Below, in pieces: positions 1 through 8,049 of a DNA stretch of 21,390 nt. The notes below the pieces were generated by a model. The model was not told the DNA's origin and made no database searches. It was given only the letters and a program-made list of their open reading frames with translations. This DNA comes from Mycoplasmatota bacterium (GTDB taxonomy: Bacteria; Bacillota_I; Bacilli_A; RF39; UBA660). The stretch is taken from contig JAAZHK010000012.1 in assembly GCA_012510745.1 (NCBI GenBank), positions 1-21,390 on the forward strand. Direction: 5' to 3'. A program made the position numbers and the translations under genes. Numbering within the stretch: position 1 is the stretch's first letter; each line of letters begins with the position of its first letter.

Positions 1-26
1 AAAAAGTTAGATTGCCTAACTTTTTT
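1..26 (+). terminator. Intrinsic terminator of the upstream gene
   Basis: A 10-bp perfect stem (1-10 with 16-25) with a 5-base loop ATTGC is followed by a T run to 26. An A run opens the stem, so it could also act on the other strand. It separates an upstream gene outside the window from the dnaB operon. Confidence 0.85.
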
Positions 27-27
27 C

Positions 28-56
28 TTTGGAATAAAATATAACTATGTTATAAT
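28..56 (+). promoter_or_regulatory. Extended -10 promoter for the dnaB operon
   Basis: TATAAT at 51-56 is preceded by TG at 48-49, giving the extended -10 pattern TGnTATAAT. The -35 region is poor (TTTGGA at 28-33, 17-base spacer), as often seen with extended -10 promoters. Predicted start is near 63, so the leader before dnaB is only about a dozen bases. Confidence 0.7.
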
Positions 57-74
57 TAATGAGAGGTGACGACG

Positions 75-1379
75 ATGAAAAACATAAATATTTTACCTGC
101 AGACACTTATGTTGTAGTTAATAAAACATTTTTAAAATTAGAGGATCGTCGTATTATAACTATGTTATATCAACCTATTATAGGTTATACTGCTACTAGT
201 TTATATTTTACTTTATGGGATGATCTGGATCGAAATGAATTACTTAGTGAAGTTTTAACTCATCATCACTTAATGGCTACGATGCAATTAAAATTAGATG
301 ATATTATCATAGCTCGTAAAAAATTAGAAGCCGTTGGATTAATTAGAACCTATTATAAAACTGATCATCTTAACAAATTTATGTATTTATTATATTCCCC
401 AATTGATGCTTCAGAGTTTTTCAATCATCCTATTTTAAATATTGTCTTATATAATAATTTAGGTAAAAAAGAATATGAACAAATAATAGAATATTTTAAG
501 GTTCCTAAATTAGTAGTTAAAGATTATGAAGATATTACTTTATCTTTTGATGAGGTTTTTACTCCAGTTAATAATAAAAGTTTTCAAGAAACAGAAAATA
601 TTAAAGGTAAACAAATTAATAAATTAGTTATTCATAATGATATTGATTTTAACGCTATTGTGGCAAGTATTCCTAAAAGTATGATTAATGGAAAAGTATT
701 TACTTCTGAAATTAAAGAGTTAATAAGTAATTTATCATATATATATAATATTGATTTATTAAATATGCAAGGATTAATTCGAAACAGTTTAAATGAAAAA
801 GGTTTAATTGACATAGAATTATTAAGGAAAAGTTGTTTATCTTTTTATCAATTTGAAAATGGTGGGAAGTTACCAACTTTAATATATTCTAAACAACCAG
901 AATATCTTAAAAAACCTATTGGAGATATTTCCAAAAGAGCTAAAATGATATATACATTTGAAACAGTAACACCTTATGATTTTTTAAAAAGTAAATATAA
1001 TAACGGTGAACCAACTGCTCGTGATTTAAAATTGATAGAATCATTAATGGTCGATCAACAATTAAAACCAGGCGTAGTAAATGTTTTAATTGATTATGTT
1101 TTAAAAATCAATGATAATAAATTAAATAAAAATTATATGGAAACAATAGCAGGCCAATGGAAAAGACTAAATATTGAAACTGTTCAGGGAGCTATGGAGG
1201 TATGTGAAAAAAATCATAAGAAAAACCAAAAAAACAATTTTAGTGCAAAAACTTCCACAAAATCGGTAATAAAAATAACTAAGAAGATTCCTGATTGGTT
1301 TGATAAAGAATTAGATCACAAAAAAACAACTCCCGAAGAACAACAGGAATTAGATGAATTGCTTAAAGAGTTTTCTTAA
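75..1379 (+). CDS. dnaB: Replication initiation and membrane attachment protein DnaB (helicase loader)
   Basis: This is the Bacilli-type DnaB, which works with DnaI to load the replicative helicase during primosome assembly at oriC and at restarting forks. It is not the helicase itself. The 434-aa protein has the family's N-terminal region with LYQPIIG (31-37), THHHLM (62-67) and the AR..LEAVGLI helix (80-90). The C-terminal DnaD/DnaB-like domain (about 300-380) carries the YxxxIxxxW signature as YMETIAGQW (354-362). The tail is lysine-rich and ends in an acidic helix. The ATG at 75 is preferred to the in-frame GTG at 66, because the GTG lies in the Shine-Dalgarno sequence AGAGGTGA. It is the first gene of dnaB-dnaI-tgt-proS, with dnaI 16 bases downstream, which supports the assignment. 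Confidence 0.93.
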   Translation: MKNINILPADTYVVVNKTFLKLEDRRIITMLYQPIIGYTATSLYFTLWDDLDRNELLSEVLTHHHLMATMQLKLDDIIIARKKLEAVGLIRTYYKTDHLNKFMYLLYSPIDASEFFNHPILNIVLYNNLGKKEYEQIIEYFKVPKLVVKDYEDITLSFDEVFTPVNNKSFQETENIKGKQINKLVIHNDIDFNAIVASIPKSMINGKVFTSEIKELISNLSYIYNIDLLNMQGLIRNSLNEKGLIDIELLRKSCLSFYQFENGGKLPTLIYSKQPEYLKKPIGDISKRAKMIYTFETVTPYDFLKSKYNNGEPTARDLKLIESLMVDQQLKPGVVNVLIDYVLKINDNKLNKNYMETIAGQWKRLNIETVQGAMEVCEKNHKKNQKNNFSAKTSTKSVIKITKKIPDWFDKELDHKKTTPEEQQELDELLKEFS

Positions 1380-1395
1380 TAGATAGGAGAATAAA

Positions 1396-2322
1396 ATGAA
1401 AAAAGTTCAAACAGTCATACCGTTTGCAAAAGTAAATGATAGTAAATTAAAAATAAATTTTTTAGAAGCAAAAAAGGATCCTGTTTTTAAAAAAATCGTT
1501 GAATCTTCTAAAATACCAGAAAACATTTTGATGAAACACACTTCTCAAATTGAAGAAGTAAGCCAAGAATATAGTAATTGCAGTACTTGTAAAAACCTAT
1601 TAGAATGTAAAAACAAACAAAAAGGTCTGTTTTTAATGATTAATAGTAATTTAAAAGATATTAGTTTTGGTTATAAAGCTTGTAAGTATTTTGAAAAGTT
1701 TAATAAAGATAATGAATATAAAAAATATGTTTACCTATATGAAATTCCTAAAGATATATCTTCTGCTGCTATTAAAGATATTTATCGTAACGATTCAAGT
1801 CGCCTACCGGTTATTAAAGTTATGAAAAAGTTTATTGATAATTATTTTCAAGATAATCATCTTAAAGGAATATATTTAAGTGGCAATTTTGGAACAGGAA
1901 AAACATATATTTTATCAGCTTTATTTAATGAATTAGCTAAGAAAAAAGTAAAAAGTGCGATTATTTATTTTCCTGAGTTTTTAAGAAATTTAAAATCATC
2001 TTTTACTACCGATTATGAAGAACAGATGTTAGCTATTAAACGAGTTTCTTTATTGTTAATTGATGATATTGGAGCAGAAAATTTAACTTCTTGGAGTCGT
2101 GATGAAGTTTTAGGTCCTATTTTACAATATCGTATGCAAGAGAAATTGCCAACTTTTTTTACATCTAACTTAAATCTTAGTCAACTGGAAGAACATCTTA
2201 GTATGACAGGAGCAACAGTCGATAAAGTTAAAGCTCGTAGAATTATTGAAAGAATAAAATATTTAGCTAATGATATTGAAATGGTTGGTCAAAATAGAAG
2301 AGAAACGAAAAATGAAAATTAA
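1396..2322 (+). CDS. dnaI: Primosomal protein DnaI, AAA+ helicase loader
   Basis: DnaI is the ATPase that delivers the hexameric replicative helicase, acting with DnaB. The 308-aa protein has an N-terminal zinc-binding region (C62, C65, C71 and C96 are candidate ligands). It is followed by an AAA+ core: Walker A GNFGTGKT (163-170), Walker B LLLIDD (219-224), a TSN sensor 1 (256-258) and ARRIIER (280-286), the likely arginine finger segment. Length and domain order match B. subtilis DnaI (about 311 aa). AGGAG at 1384-1388 lies 7 bases before the ATG. The 3' end overlaps tgt by 11 bases, implying translational coupling. In Bacillus dnaI is followed by thrS, while here tgt and proS come between. 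Confidence 0.94.
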   Translation: MKKVQTVIPFAKVNDSKLKINFLEAKKDPVFKKIVESSKIPENILMKHTSQIEEVSQEYSNCSTCKNLLECKNKQKGLFLMINSNLKDISFGYKACKYFEKFNKDNEYKKYVYLYEIPKDISSAAIKDIYRNDSSRLPVIKVMKKFIDNYFQDNHLKGIYLSGNFGTGKTYILSALFNELAKKKVKSAIIYFPEFLRNLKSSFTTDYEEQMLAIKRVSLLLIDDIGAENLTSWSRDEVLGPILQYRMQEKLPTFFTSNLNLSQLEEHLSMTGATVDKVKARRIIERIKYLANDIEMVGQNRRETKNEN

Positions 2323-3430
2323 ATATACTTTGATAAAAAAGGAAGGTCAAACAGACGCCAGATTAGGAACAATAGAAACAAATCATGGAATATATGAAAC
2401 TCCTATGTTTATGCCAGTTGGAACAAAAGCTAATGTCAAAATGCTAATTCCCGAAGAATTAAAAAGTATTGGATCAGGAATTATTTTAGCTAATACATAT
2501 CATTTGTGGTTAAGACCAGGTGAAGAGATTATAGCTGAAGCCGGTGGTCTACATAAATTTATGAATTATAAAGGACCTATTTTAACTGATAGTGGCGGTT
2601 TTCAAGTTTTTTCTTTAGCTAAACCAAAAGATATAACTGAAGAAGGTGTAACTTTTAAAAGTCATATAGATGGTGCTAAAATATTTTTAACTCCGGAAAA
2701 ATCAATTGAAATTCAAAATAAATTAGATAGTGATATTGCTATGAGTTTTGATGAATGTCCTCCTTTTCCAGTAACATATGAATATATGAAACAATCAGTT
2801 GAAAGAACTATTAGATGGGCTAAAAGAGGAAAAGATGCTCATAAAAATTCTCAGCAGTCTTTATTTGGAATTGTTCAAGGTGGAGAATTTGAAGATTTAA
2901 GAAAATATAGTGCTTTAGAAACAACAAAATTAGATTTTGATGGTTATAGTATAGGTGGCACAAGTGTTGGAGAAGATAAACCAACTATGTATAAAATGAT
3001 AGAATATAGTACTAAACATTTACCTCCAGATAAAGTTCGTTACCTAATGGGAGTAGGAGAACCTGAAGATATTATTGAAGGTGTTATTAGAGGTATTGAT
3101 ATATTTGATTGTGTTTTACCTACTAGAATTGCTAGACATGGAAATGCTTTTACAAAACAAGGTAAAATAAATTTAAAAAATCAACAATTTAAAAAAGACT
3201 TTACACCTCTAGATGAATATTGTGATTGTTATACTTGTCAAAATTATACCAAAGCTTATATTCGTCACTTGGTTACTAGTGATGAAGCCTTAGGTGGCCG
3301 ATTATTATCTATTCATAATATCCGTTTTTTAATAAAATTAACTGAAGAGATAAGAAACGCTATTAAAAAAGATAAATTATTAGAATACAGAGAAGCTTTT
3401 TATTTAAATTATAAATTTAGAAAGAAATAG
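2312..3430 (+). CDS. tgt: tRNA-guanine transglycosylase (queuosine pathway)
   Basis: Tgt swaps the wobble guanine 34 of GUN-anticodon tRNAs (Asp, Asn, His, Tyr) for preQ1 in most bacteria, a step toward queuosine. The 372-aa protein shows TDSGGFQVFSL with the catalytic Asp (D93), FDECPP (146-151), the substrate loop GGTSVG (215-220) and FDCVLPTR with the nucleophile D266. A C-terminal zinc site is formed by C304, C306, C309 and H335. The ATG at 2312 is chosen because homologues begin shortly before the R.G.I.T..G.ETP.FMPVGT region. An upstream in-frame start at 2270 would add 14 unrelated residues lying wholly inside dnaI. The start overlaps the dnaI stop by 11 bases and has only a weak purine-rich ribosome site (AAGAGA), so expression probably depends on coupling. 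No other queuosine gene is in the window; preQ1 or queuine salvage is possible. Confidence 0.95.
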   Translation: MKIKYTLIKKEGQTDARLGTIETNHGIYETPMFMPVGTKANVKMLIPEELKSIGSGIILANTYHLWLRPGEEIIAEAGGLHKFMNYKGPILTDSGGFQVFSLAKPKDITEEGVTFKSHIDGAKIFLTPEKSIEIQNKLDSDIAMSFDECPPFPVTYEYMKQSVERTIRWAKRGKDAHKNSQQSLFGIVQGGEFEDLRKYSALETTKLDFDGYSIGGTSVGEDKPTMYKMIEYSTKHLPPDKVRYLMGVGEPEDIIEGVIRGIDIFDCVLPTRIARHGNAFTKQGKINLKNQQFKKDFTPLDEYCDCYTCQNYTKAYIRHLVTSDEALGGRLLSIHNIRFLIKLTEEIRNAIKKDKLLEYREAFYLNYKFRKK

Positions 3431-3444
3431 AGAGAAGGGATTTT

Positions 3445-5136
3445 ATGCGTTTAAGTCAAAATTATTTTTATACCTTAAGGGAAATACCTAAAGATGAAGA
3501 TTCAATTAGTGGTCGTTTGCTAGTTAGAAGTGGTATGATTAAAAAAAGTTCTTCTGGTATTTATATGTTTTTACCACTTGGTTATAAGGTACTTAAGAAT
3601 ATTGAAAGAATTATTAGGGAAGAGATGAACAAGTCAGGAGCAAGTGAATTATTAATGCCAGTATTAATACCAGAAGATATATATATATCCTCTGGTAGAA
3701 GAGATATTATAGGTCAAAGTATGTTTGCTTTAAAAGATCGTTATAATCGTGATTATATTTTGGGCCCAACTCATGAAGAATTATTTGCTATAGCTGCCGG
3801 GATGAAAATCAAATCTTATAAAGATATTCCTTTTAATATTTATCAATTTGAAACTAAATTTAGAGATGAGGTACGTCCTAGATATGGTCTTATTAGAGTA
3901 AGAGAGTTTATTATGAAAGATGCTTACTCTTTTGATAAAGATTTAAAAGGTCTCGATATTTCTTATAATAAGATGTTTACAGCTTATAAAAATATTTTCG
4001 ATCGAATGAAACTTAATTATAAAATAGTAACAGCAGATACAGGTATTATGGGCGGTTTGTTAAGTGAGGAGTTTCAAGCTATTAGTGAGATTGGTGAAGA
4101 TATTTTAGCATTATGTTCAAAATGTGATTATGCTACAAATATTGAAGTTGCTGAATGTGTTAGTACAGATACCTATGATAATGAAGAAATAAGAAAATAT
4201 ACCCTAGTTGAAACTAAGGGTGCTAAGACAATAGAAGAAATATCCTCGTTTTTTAATTTAACGCCGGATAAATTTGTTAAAACCTTAATATGCAAAGCTG
4301 ATAATAAATATTTTGCTTTATTAGTTAAAGGTGACGATGAAATTAATTTTATTAAAATAGGTAAATTATTAAAAGTTAAAGATATTCAATTAGCTACTTC
4401 TGATGAAGTAATAAGAATTACTGGGGCAGAGGTAGGTTATGCGGGTCCTCTTAATTTAAATATTGATATTATTATTGATAATGAAGTTCTAAGAATGAAG
4501 AATTTTATAGTAGGTGCTAATAAAAGCGATTATCATTATAAAGATGTTAATTTAAATGATTTTAAATATATAAATGGAGATATTAGAAATATAAAAGAAA
4601 CTGATGTTTGTCCTAAATGCTTAAATAAAATATCTTTTAAAAAAGGTATAGAGATAGGTAATACTTTTAAATTAGGTACTAAGTATTCTGATAAATTAGA
4701 TTTAAAGTATATGGATGAGCATAATAAGGAACAATTAGTAGTTATGGGTTCTTATGGTATTGGTTTAGGTCGTTGTATGGGAGCTTTAGTAGAACAAAAT
4801 CATGATGAAAAAGGAATTATTTGGCCTTATGAAGTTGCGCCTTATAAGGTTTGTATTGTTATTGCCAATATAAATGATGAAATTCAATTAGAATTAGCTA
4901 ATCAACTGTATAAAAGATTATTATTAAAAAATATAGAAGTATTAGTAGATGATCGTGATGAACGAATAGGAGTTAAGTTAAATGATATGGATTTAATTGG
5001 AATTCCTATTAGAATTTTGATTGGTCGTAAGGCTTCAGAGGGTAAATTAGAATTTAAATTAAGAACAGAAGATACAGTTAGTGAAGAAAATATAGAAGAA
5101 GCCATAACCAAAATTGTTCAGCTTGACAAATGTTAA
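3445..5136 (+). CDS. proS: Prolyl-tRNA synthetase, bacterial type with editing insertion
   Basis: ProRS charges tRNA-Pro in the cytoplasm. The 563-aa protein is the prokaryotic form. Class II motif 1 lies around 30-72 and the GPTHEE substrate motif at 107-112. Motif 2 is around 138-160 (FRDEVRPRYG then REFIMKDAYSFD). An inserted YbaK-like (INS) domain of about 150 residues (roughly 230-385) hydrolyses misacylated Ala-tRNA-Pro. Motif 3 is MGSYGIGLGR at 434-443, followed by a C-terminal anticodon-binding domain (about 465-563). Length is that expected of the INS-containing type (about 565-570). GAGAAGGGA precedes the ATG. The gap to tgt is 14 bases, so it is probably the last gene of the dnaB operon. 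No terminator follows; instead the promoter of the thrS T-box leader is embedded in its last codons. Confidence 0.95.
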   Translation: MRLSQNYFYTLREIPKDEDSISGRLLVRSGMIKKSSSGIYMFLPLGYKVLKNIERIIREEMNKSGASELLMPVLIPEDIYISSGRRDIIGQSMFALKDRYNRDYILGPTHEELFAIAAGMKIKSYKDIPFNIYQFETKFRDEVRPRYGLIRVREFIMKDAYSFDKDLKGLDISYNKMFTAYKNIFDRMKLNYKIVTADTGIMGGLLSEEFQAISEIGEDILALCSKCDYATNIEVAECVSTDTYDNEEIRKYTLVETKGAKTIEEISSFFNLTPDKFVKTLICKADNKYFALLVKGDDEINFIKIGKLLKVKDIQLATSDEVIRITGAEVGYAGPLNLNIDIIIDNEVLRMKNFIVGANKSDYHYKDVNLNDFKYINGDIRNIKETDVCPKCLNKISFKKGIEIGNTFKLGTKYSDKLDLKYMDEHNKEQLVVMGSYGIGLGRCMGALVEQNHDEKGIIWPYEVAPYKVCIVIANINDEIQLELANQLYKRLLLKNIEVLVDDRDERIGVKLNDMDLIGIPIRILIGRKASEGKLEFKLRTEDTVSEENIEEAITKIVQLDKC

Positions 5137-5150
5137 AAAAATGATATTAT
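5123..5150 (+). promoter_or_regulatory. Promoter of the thrS T-box leader, inside the 3' end of proS
   Basis: A consensus -35 TTGACA (5123-5128) and TATTAT (5145-5150) are separated by 16 bases. TG at 5142-5143 makes the -10 extended as well. The -35 lies in the last codons of proS and the -10 just after its stop. Transcription should begin near 5157, where the T-box leader starts. Confidence 0.8.
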
Positions 5151-5156
5151 ATATTT

Positions 5157-5355
5157 ATAAATGCGTTGATAAAAGATATGATTATTAATAGATATTTATA
5201 GCGAGTTAGTGGTTGGTGGAAACTAATAATTAAATTAATAATTACTCCTTTTTTAGCAGAAATATAAAAATATTTCCGGTCTAGGCCGTTATCTAATTAA
5301 GTTAAATAAAGGATGGTACCGTCTTAATGACTCCTAATAATGTAGGAGTTTTTTT
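5157..5355 (+). promoter_or_regulatory. T-box riboswitch, threonine-specific, upstream of thrS
   Basis: All main T-box parts can be traced. Stem I has a basal pairing of about 5165-5175 with 5247-5258. Its upper stem is perfect over 9 bp (5181-5189 with 5234-5242), and the distal arm is TTAGT/ACTAA enclosing the usual GGTTGGTGGAA-type loop. The specifier loop holds ACT (5244-5246), a threonine codon matching the gene downstream. A further hairpin is 5259-5265 with 5270-5276. The T-box sequence AAAGGATGGTACCGTC is at 5308-5323. The antiterminator pairs 5310-5313 with 5332-5335 and 5321-5323 with 5329-5331, leaving a TGGTACC bulge whose TGGT would pair with an uncharged tRNA 3' end ACCA. The competing terminator uses 5330-5336. 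Expected behaviour is transcription of thrS when uncharged tRNA-Thr accumulates. Confidence 0.95.
5330..5355 (+). terminator. T-box regulated terminator
   Basis: The 7-bp stem ACTCCTA/TAGGAGT (5330-5336 with 5343-5349) has a 6-base loop and a T run through 5355. Its 5' arm includes the bases that close the antiterminator, so the two structures exclude each other. Confidence 0.92.
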
Positions 5356-5366
5356 ATGGAGGAAAA

Positions 5367-5522
5367 ATGAAACAATTAAGAAAATCTTTAATAAATGGAA
5401 TGCTGATTAATCAGGATATGATAAAAGAAATCGAAGAACAAATGTACTTAGAGATTATGAATAAGAAAGAATCTAAAAATAAAATAAAGATAAAAGGAGG
5501 TCGTCAAAATGATAAACGTTAA
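5367..5522 (+). CDS. Small hypothetical ORF (51 aa) between the T-box and thrS
   Basis: I do not recognise this protein. It starts with ATG 4 bases after GGAGG (5358-5362), right behind the T-box terminator, and runs 51 codons to a TAA that lies 14 bases inside thrS in another frame. The product starts MKQLRKSLINGML, continues as a likely helix (IKEIEEQMYLEIM) and ends in a very basic tail. Codons for the last residues double as the thrS Shine-Dalgarno AAAGGAGG (5493-5500), so the tail composition is partly forced. No signal peptide or membrane segment is seen. It may be a real small protein under threonine control, or a translated leader that coupled ribosomes use to reach thrS. It does not look like the TGS domain missing from the ThrRS. 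Confidence 0.55.
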   Translation: MKQLRKSLINGMLINQDMIKEIEEQMYLEIMNKKESKNKIKIKGGRQNDKR

Positions 5523-7248
5523 AGAAGATCAAAATCTAGCAGTTTTAAATCATTCATGCGCTCATTTATTAGCTCAAGCTGTAAAGAATATATATCCAAA
5601 TGCCAAATTTTGGGTAGGACCAGTAATAGCAGAGGGTTTTTATTATGATATGGATTTAGGAGATCAATCTATAAGCTATGACGATTTAGAAATGATTGAA
5701 AGAGTGATGCATAGAACTGCTAAAGAAGGAAAATTAATCAAAAGAATCGAGTTAACTAAAGAAGATGCTTTAATTATGTTTAAAGATGATGAATATAAAT
5801 TAGATTTAATTGATAATTTATCAAATAATGAAAAGATTACTGCTTATCAACAAGATGATTTTATAGATTTATGTAGAGGACCTCATATTGAAACTACTAA
5901 AGAATTAAAATATTTTAAATTATTAAAAGTAAGTGGAGCTTATTATAAAAACGACAGTAATAATAAACAATTAACAAGAATATATGGTATTTGTTTTTCT
6001 AACCAAAAACAATTAAATGATTATTTAGAGTTTTTAGAAGAAGCTAAAAGAAGAGACCATCGTAGATTAGGTAAAGAATTAGATTTATTTATGATAAATG
6101 AGTACGCTCCTGGTTTCCCTTTCTTTTTGAATAACGGTATGATTATAAGAAAAGAATTAGAAGATTATTGGTATAAAGAACATGTTAAAGAAGGTTATCA
6201 ATTTATAAAAACTCCAATTATGTTAAACAAACAATTATGGGAAATATCAGGACATTGGTTAACATATAAAGAAAATATGTATACTTCTGAAATAGATGAA
6301 AAAGAATTTGCTATTAAACCAATGAATTGTCCAGGGGGGATATTAGTTTATAAAAATAGCCTTCATTCTTATAAAGATCTACCTTTGAGAGTTGGAGAGT
6401 TGGGCTTAGTTCATCGTCATGAAGCAAGTGGAGCTTTAAATGGATTACTAAGAGTAAGATCGTTTACACAAGATGATGCTCATATTTATATGATGGAAGA
6501 ACAAATAGAATCAGAGATAATAAGATTAATTAATTTTATAGATAAAGTTTATAAAATTTTTGGTTTAAGTTATAGTATTGAACTTTCTACAAGACCCGAG
6601 AACAATTTTGTAGGCGATATTGCTATTTGGAACAAAGCAGAAAAGATATTAGAAGAAGCTTGTTTAAAAGCAGGACATAAATGTAAGATAAACCCAGGGG
6701 ATGGAGCTTTTTATGGTCCTAAGTTAGATTTTCATATTAAAGATTCACTTGGACGAATATGGCAATGTGGAACTATTCAATTAGATATGAATTTACCTGA
6801 AAGGTTTGATTTAACTTATATTGCAGCAGATGGTACAAAGAAAAGACCTATTTTAATACATAGAGTTATTTATGGTTCGTTAGAGAGATTTTTAGGTATT
6901 TTGATTGAGCATTTTGCTGGAGCTTTTCCTACTTGGCTCGCACCGATTCAAGTAAATATTGTTCCAATTAATAATAGTTATCATTTAGAATATAGTCAAA
7001 AAATAAAGGAATCATTACTTAATAATAATATAAGAGTTAATTTAGATGATTCTAATGAAAAATTATCCTATCGTATAAGAAATTCTCAAGTTAAAAAGAT
7101 TCCGTTTACAATTATTATAGGTAATCAAGAGATTGAAGATAATACTATTAGTTATCGTCAATATGGAAGTGAAAAAACTGTTACTTTAACGCTTACTGAA
7201 TTTATTGATATGTTAGAAATAGTTATAGAAAATAAAGAATTGATGTAG
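5509..7248 (+). CDS. thrS: Threonyl-tRNA synthetase lacking the N-terminal TGS domain
   Basis: ThrRS charges tRNA-Thr and edits Ser-tRNA-Thr. The 579-aa protein begins directly at the editing (N2) domain, whose metal-like site residues are all present: H15 and H19 (HSCAH), C122 and H126 (DLCRGPH). The catalytic core has KPMNCPGG (270-277), motif 2 VHRHEASGAL (301-310) with VRSFTQDDAH, and the zinc triad C274/H325/H451. That triad has the same spacing as C334/H385/H511 of the E. coli enzyme. The constant offset of about 60 residues shows that only the TGS (N1) domain is missing. The C-terminal anticodon-binding domain (about 480-579) is complete. A strong AAAGGAGG lies 8 bases before the ATG, so this start is firm. 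Regulation is by the T-box upstream. Confidence 0.95.
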   Translation: MINVKEDQNLAVLNHSCAHLLAQAVKNIYPNAKFWVGPVIAEGFYYDMDLGDQSISYDDLEMIERVMHRTAKEGKLIKRIELTKEDALIMFKDDEYKLDLIDNLSNNEKITAYQQDDFIDLCRGPHIETTKELKYFKLLKVSGAYYKNDSNNKQLTRIYGICFSNQKQLNDYLEFLEEAKRRDHRRLGKELDLFMINEYAPGFPFFLNNGMIIRKELEDYWYKEHVKEGYQFIKTPIMLNKQLWEISGHWLTYKENMYTSEIDEKEFAIKPMNCPGGILVYKNSLHSYKDLPLRVGELGLVHRHEASGALNGLLRVRSFTQDDAHIYMMEEQIESEIIRLINFIDKVYKIFGLSYSIELSTRPENNFVGDIAIWNKAEKILEEACLKAGHKCKINPGDGAFYGPKLDFHIKDSLGRIWQCGTIQLDMNLPERFDLTYIAADGTKKRPILIHRVIYGSLERFLGILIEHFAGAFPTWLAPIQVNIVPINNSYHLEYSQKIKESLLNNNIRVNLDDSNEKLSYRIRNSQVKKIPFTIIIGNQEIEDNTISYRQYGSEKTVTLTLTEFIDMLEIVIENKELM

Positions 7249-7266
7249 TTTTTAATTCTTTTTCTT
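7234..7266 (+). terminator. Possible weak terminator at the end of thrS
   Basis: AAAGAATT (7234-7241) can pair with AATTCTTT (7254-7261) across a 12-base loop that contains the thrS stop codon, followed by a T-rich stretch. The stem is A-T rich with one G-C pair, so it may be weak, but a promoter for deoD follows directly. Confidence 0.35.
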
Positions 7267-7278
7267 TTATAAATAACA

Positions 7279-7287
7279 TGTTATAAT
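7279..7287 (+). promoter_or_regulatory. Extended -10 promoter for deoD
   Basis: TGTTATAAT (TG 7279-7280, TATAAT 7282-7287) repeats the exact 9-base core found before dnaB. No good -35 is visible at the expected distance (TTTTTC near 7259-7264). The leader to the deoD ATG would be about 15 bases. Confidence 0.6.
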
Positions 7288-7308
7288 ATTAATTAGGAGA
7301 GTGGTTTT

Positions 7309-8013
7309 ATGTCAATACACATTAATGCTAAAAAAACAGAAATTTCTACAAAAGTATTAATGCCGGGGGATCCTTTAAGAGCAAAATATATTGCTGAGAC
7401 TTATTTAACCGATGTAAAGAAAATAAATAATCTTCGTAATATGTTTGGCTATACAGGAAAATATAAAAATCATTTAATAACAATCTTTGCCTCAGGTATG
7501 GGAATGCCTAGTATGGGAATCTATGCTTATGAATTATATAAAGATTATGAAGTCGATACAATTATTAGAATAGGTTCATGCGGAAGCTATTTAGAAAATA
7601 TTAAATTAAAAGATATTATTTTGGTAGATAAAGCAATAACTAATAGCAATTACGCTTATTCTCAAAGCGGTAAAAGAAATAGCAAATTAAATAGTAGTGC
7701 TTTAATCAATGAAATAATTGCTAAAAAAGCTTGTGCTAATATGATTGATTTTATTAAAGGTAATATCCATTGTACGGATGCTTTTTATGGTAAAGTTAAT
7801 ATTAATAAATTAATTAAAAAATATCATTGTTTAGGTGTTGAAATGGAATCTTTTGCTTTATTTCATATGGCTAAAATATTTAATAAAAATGCTGCTTGCC
7901 TTTTGACTGTATCTGATAGTCTGGTAACTAATGAGGCCTTATCTGGTGAAGAAAGAGAAAAAACATTTAATCAAATGATAGAATTAGCATTAGAAACAAT
8001 AATTAGTTTATAA
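7309..8013 (+). CDS. deoD: Purine nucleoside phosphorylase, DeoD type
   Basis: DeoD cleaves purine (deoxy)nucleosides with phosphate to the free base and (deoxy)ribose-1-phosphate, a salvage step in the cytoplasm. The 234-aa length is that of the hexameric bacterial family. Visible residues are H4, the phosphate site GDP (20-22) with R24 and R87 then GS (89-90), the sugar site E178-M179-E180, and the general acid D203 in TVSDSL. All sit within one residue of E. coli numbering (M180, E181, D204). AGGAGAG lies about 9 bases before the ATG. It follows its own extended -10 promoter and lies 36 bases upstream of the M16-family pair, so the three may be cotranscribed. The family name is safe; preference for adenosine cannot be read from sequence alone. 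Confidence 0.93.
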   Translation: MSIHINAKKTEISTKVLMPGDPLRAKYIAETYLTDVKKINNLRNMFGYTGKYKNHLITIFASGMGMPSMGIYAYELYKDYEVDTIIRIGSCGSYLENIKLKDIILVDKAITNSNYAYSQSGKRNSKLNSSALINEIIAKKACANMIDFIKGNIHCTDAFYGKVNINKLIKKYHCLGVEMESFALFHMAKIFNKNAACLLTVSDSLVTNEALSGEEREKTFNQMIELALETIISL

Positions 8014-8049
8014 ATATAAAAGCTACATATAATAATGGAGGGTGAGAAT

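Noticed and set aside
632..814. Minus-strand ORF of 60 codons
   Set aside because: It lies wholly within dnaB, which has a full set of family motifs; no ribosome site or recognisable protein.
2270..2311. Longer N-terminus for Tgt from the ATG at 2270
   Set aside because: The 14 extra residues are read from dnaI coding sequence in another frame and do not match the family start.
4902..5111. Minus-strand ORF of 69 codons
   Set aside because: It is antisense to the ProRS anticodon-binding domain, with no ribosome site; an effect of A/T-rich codons.
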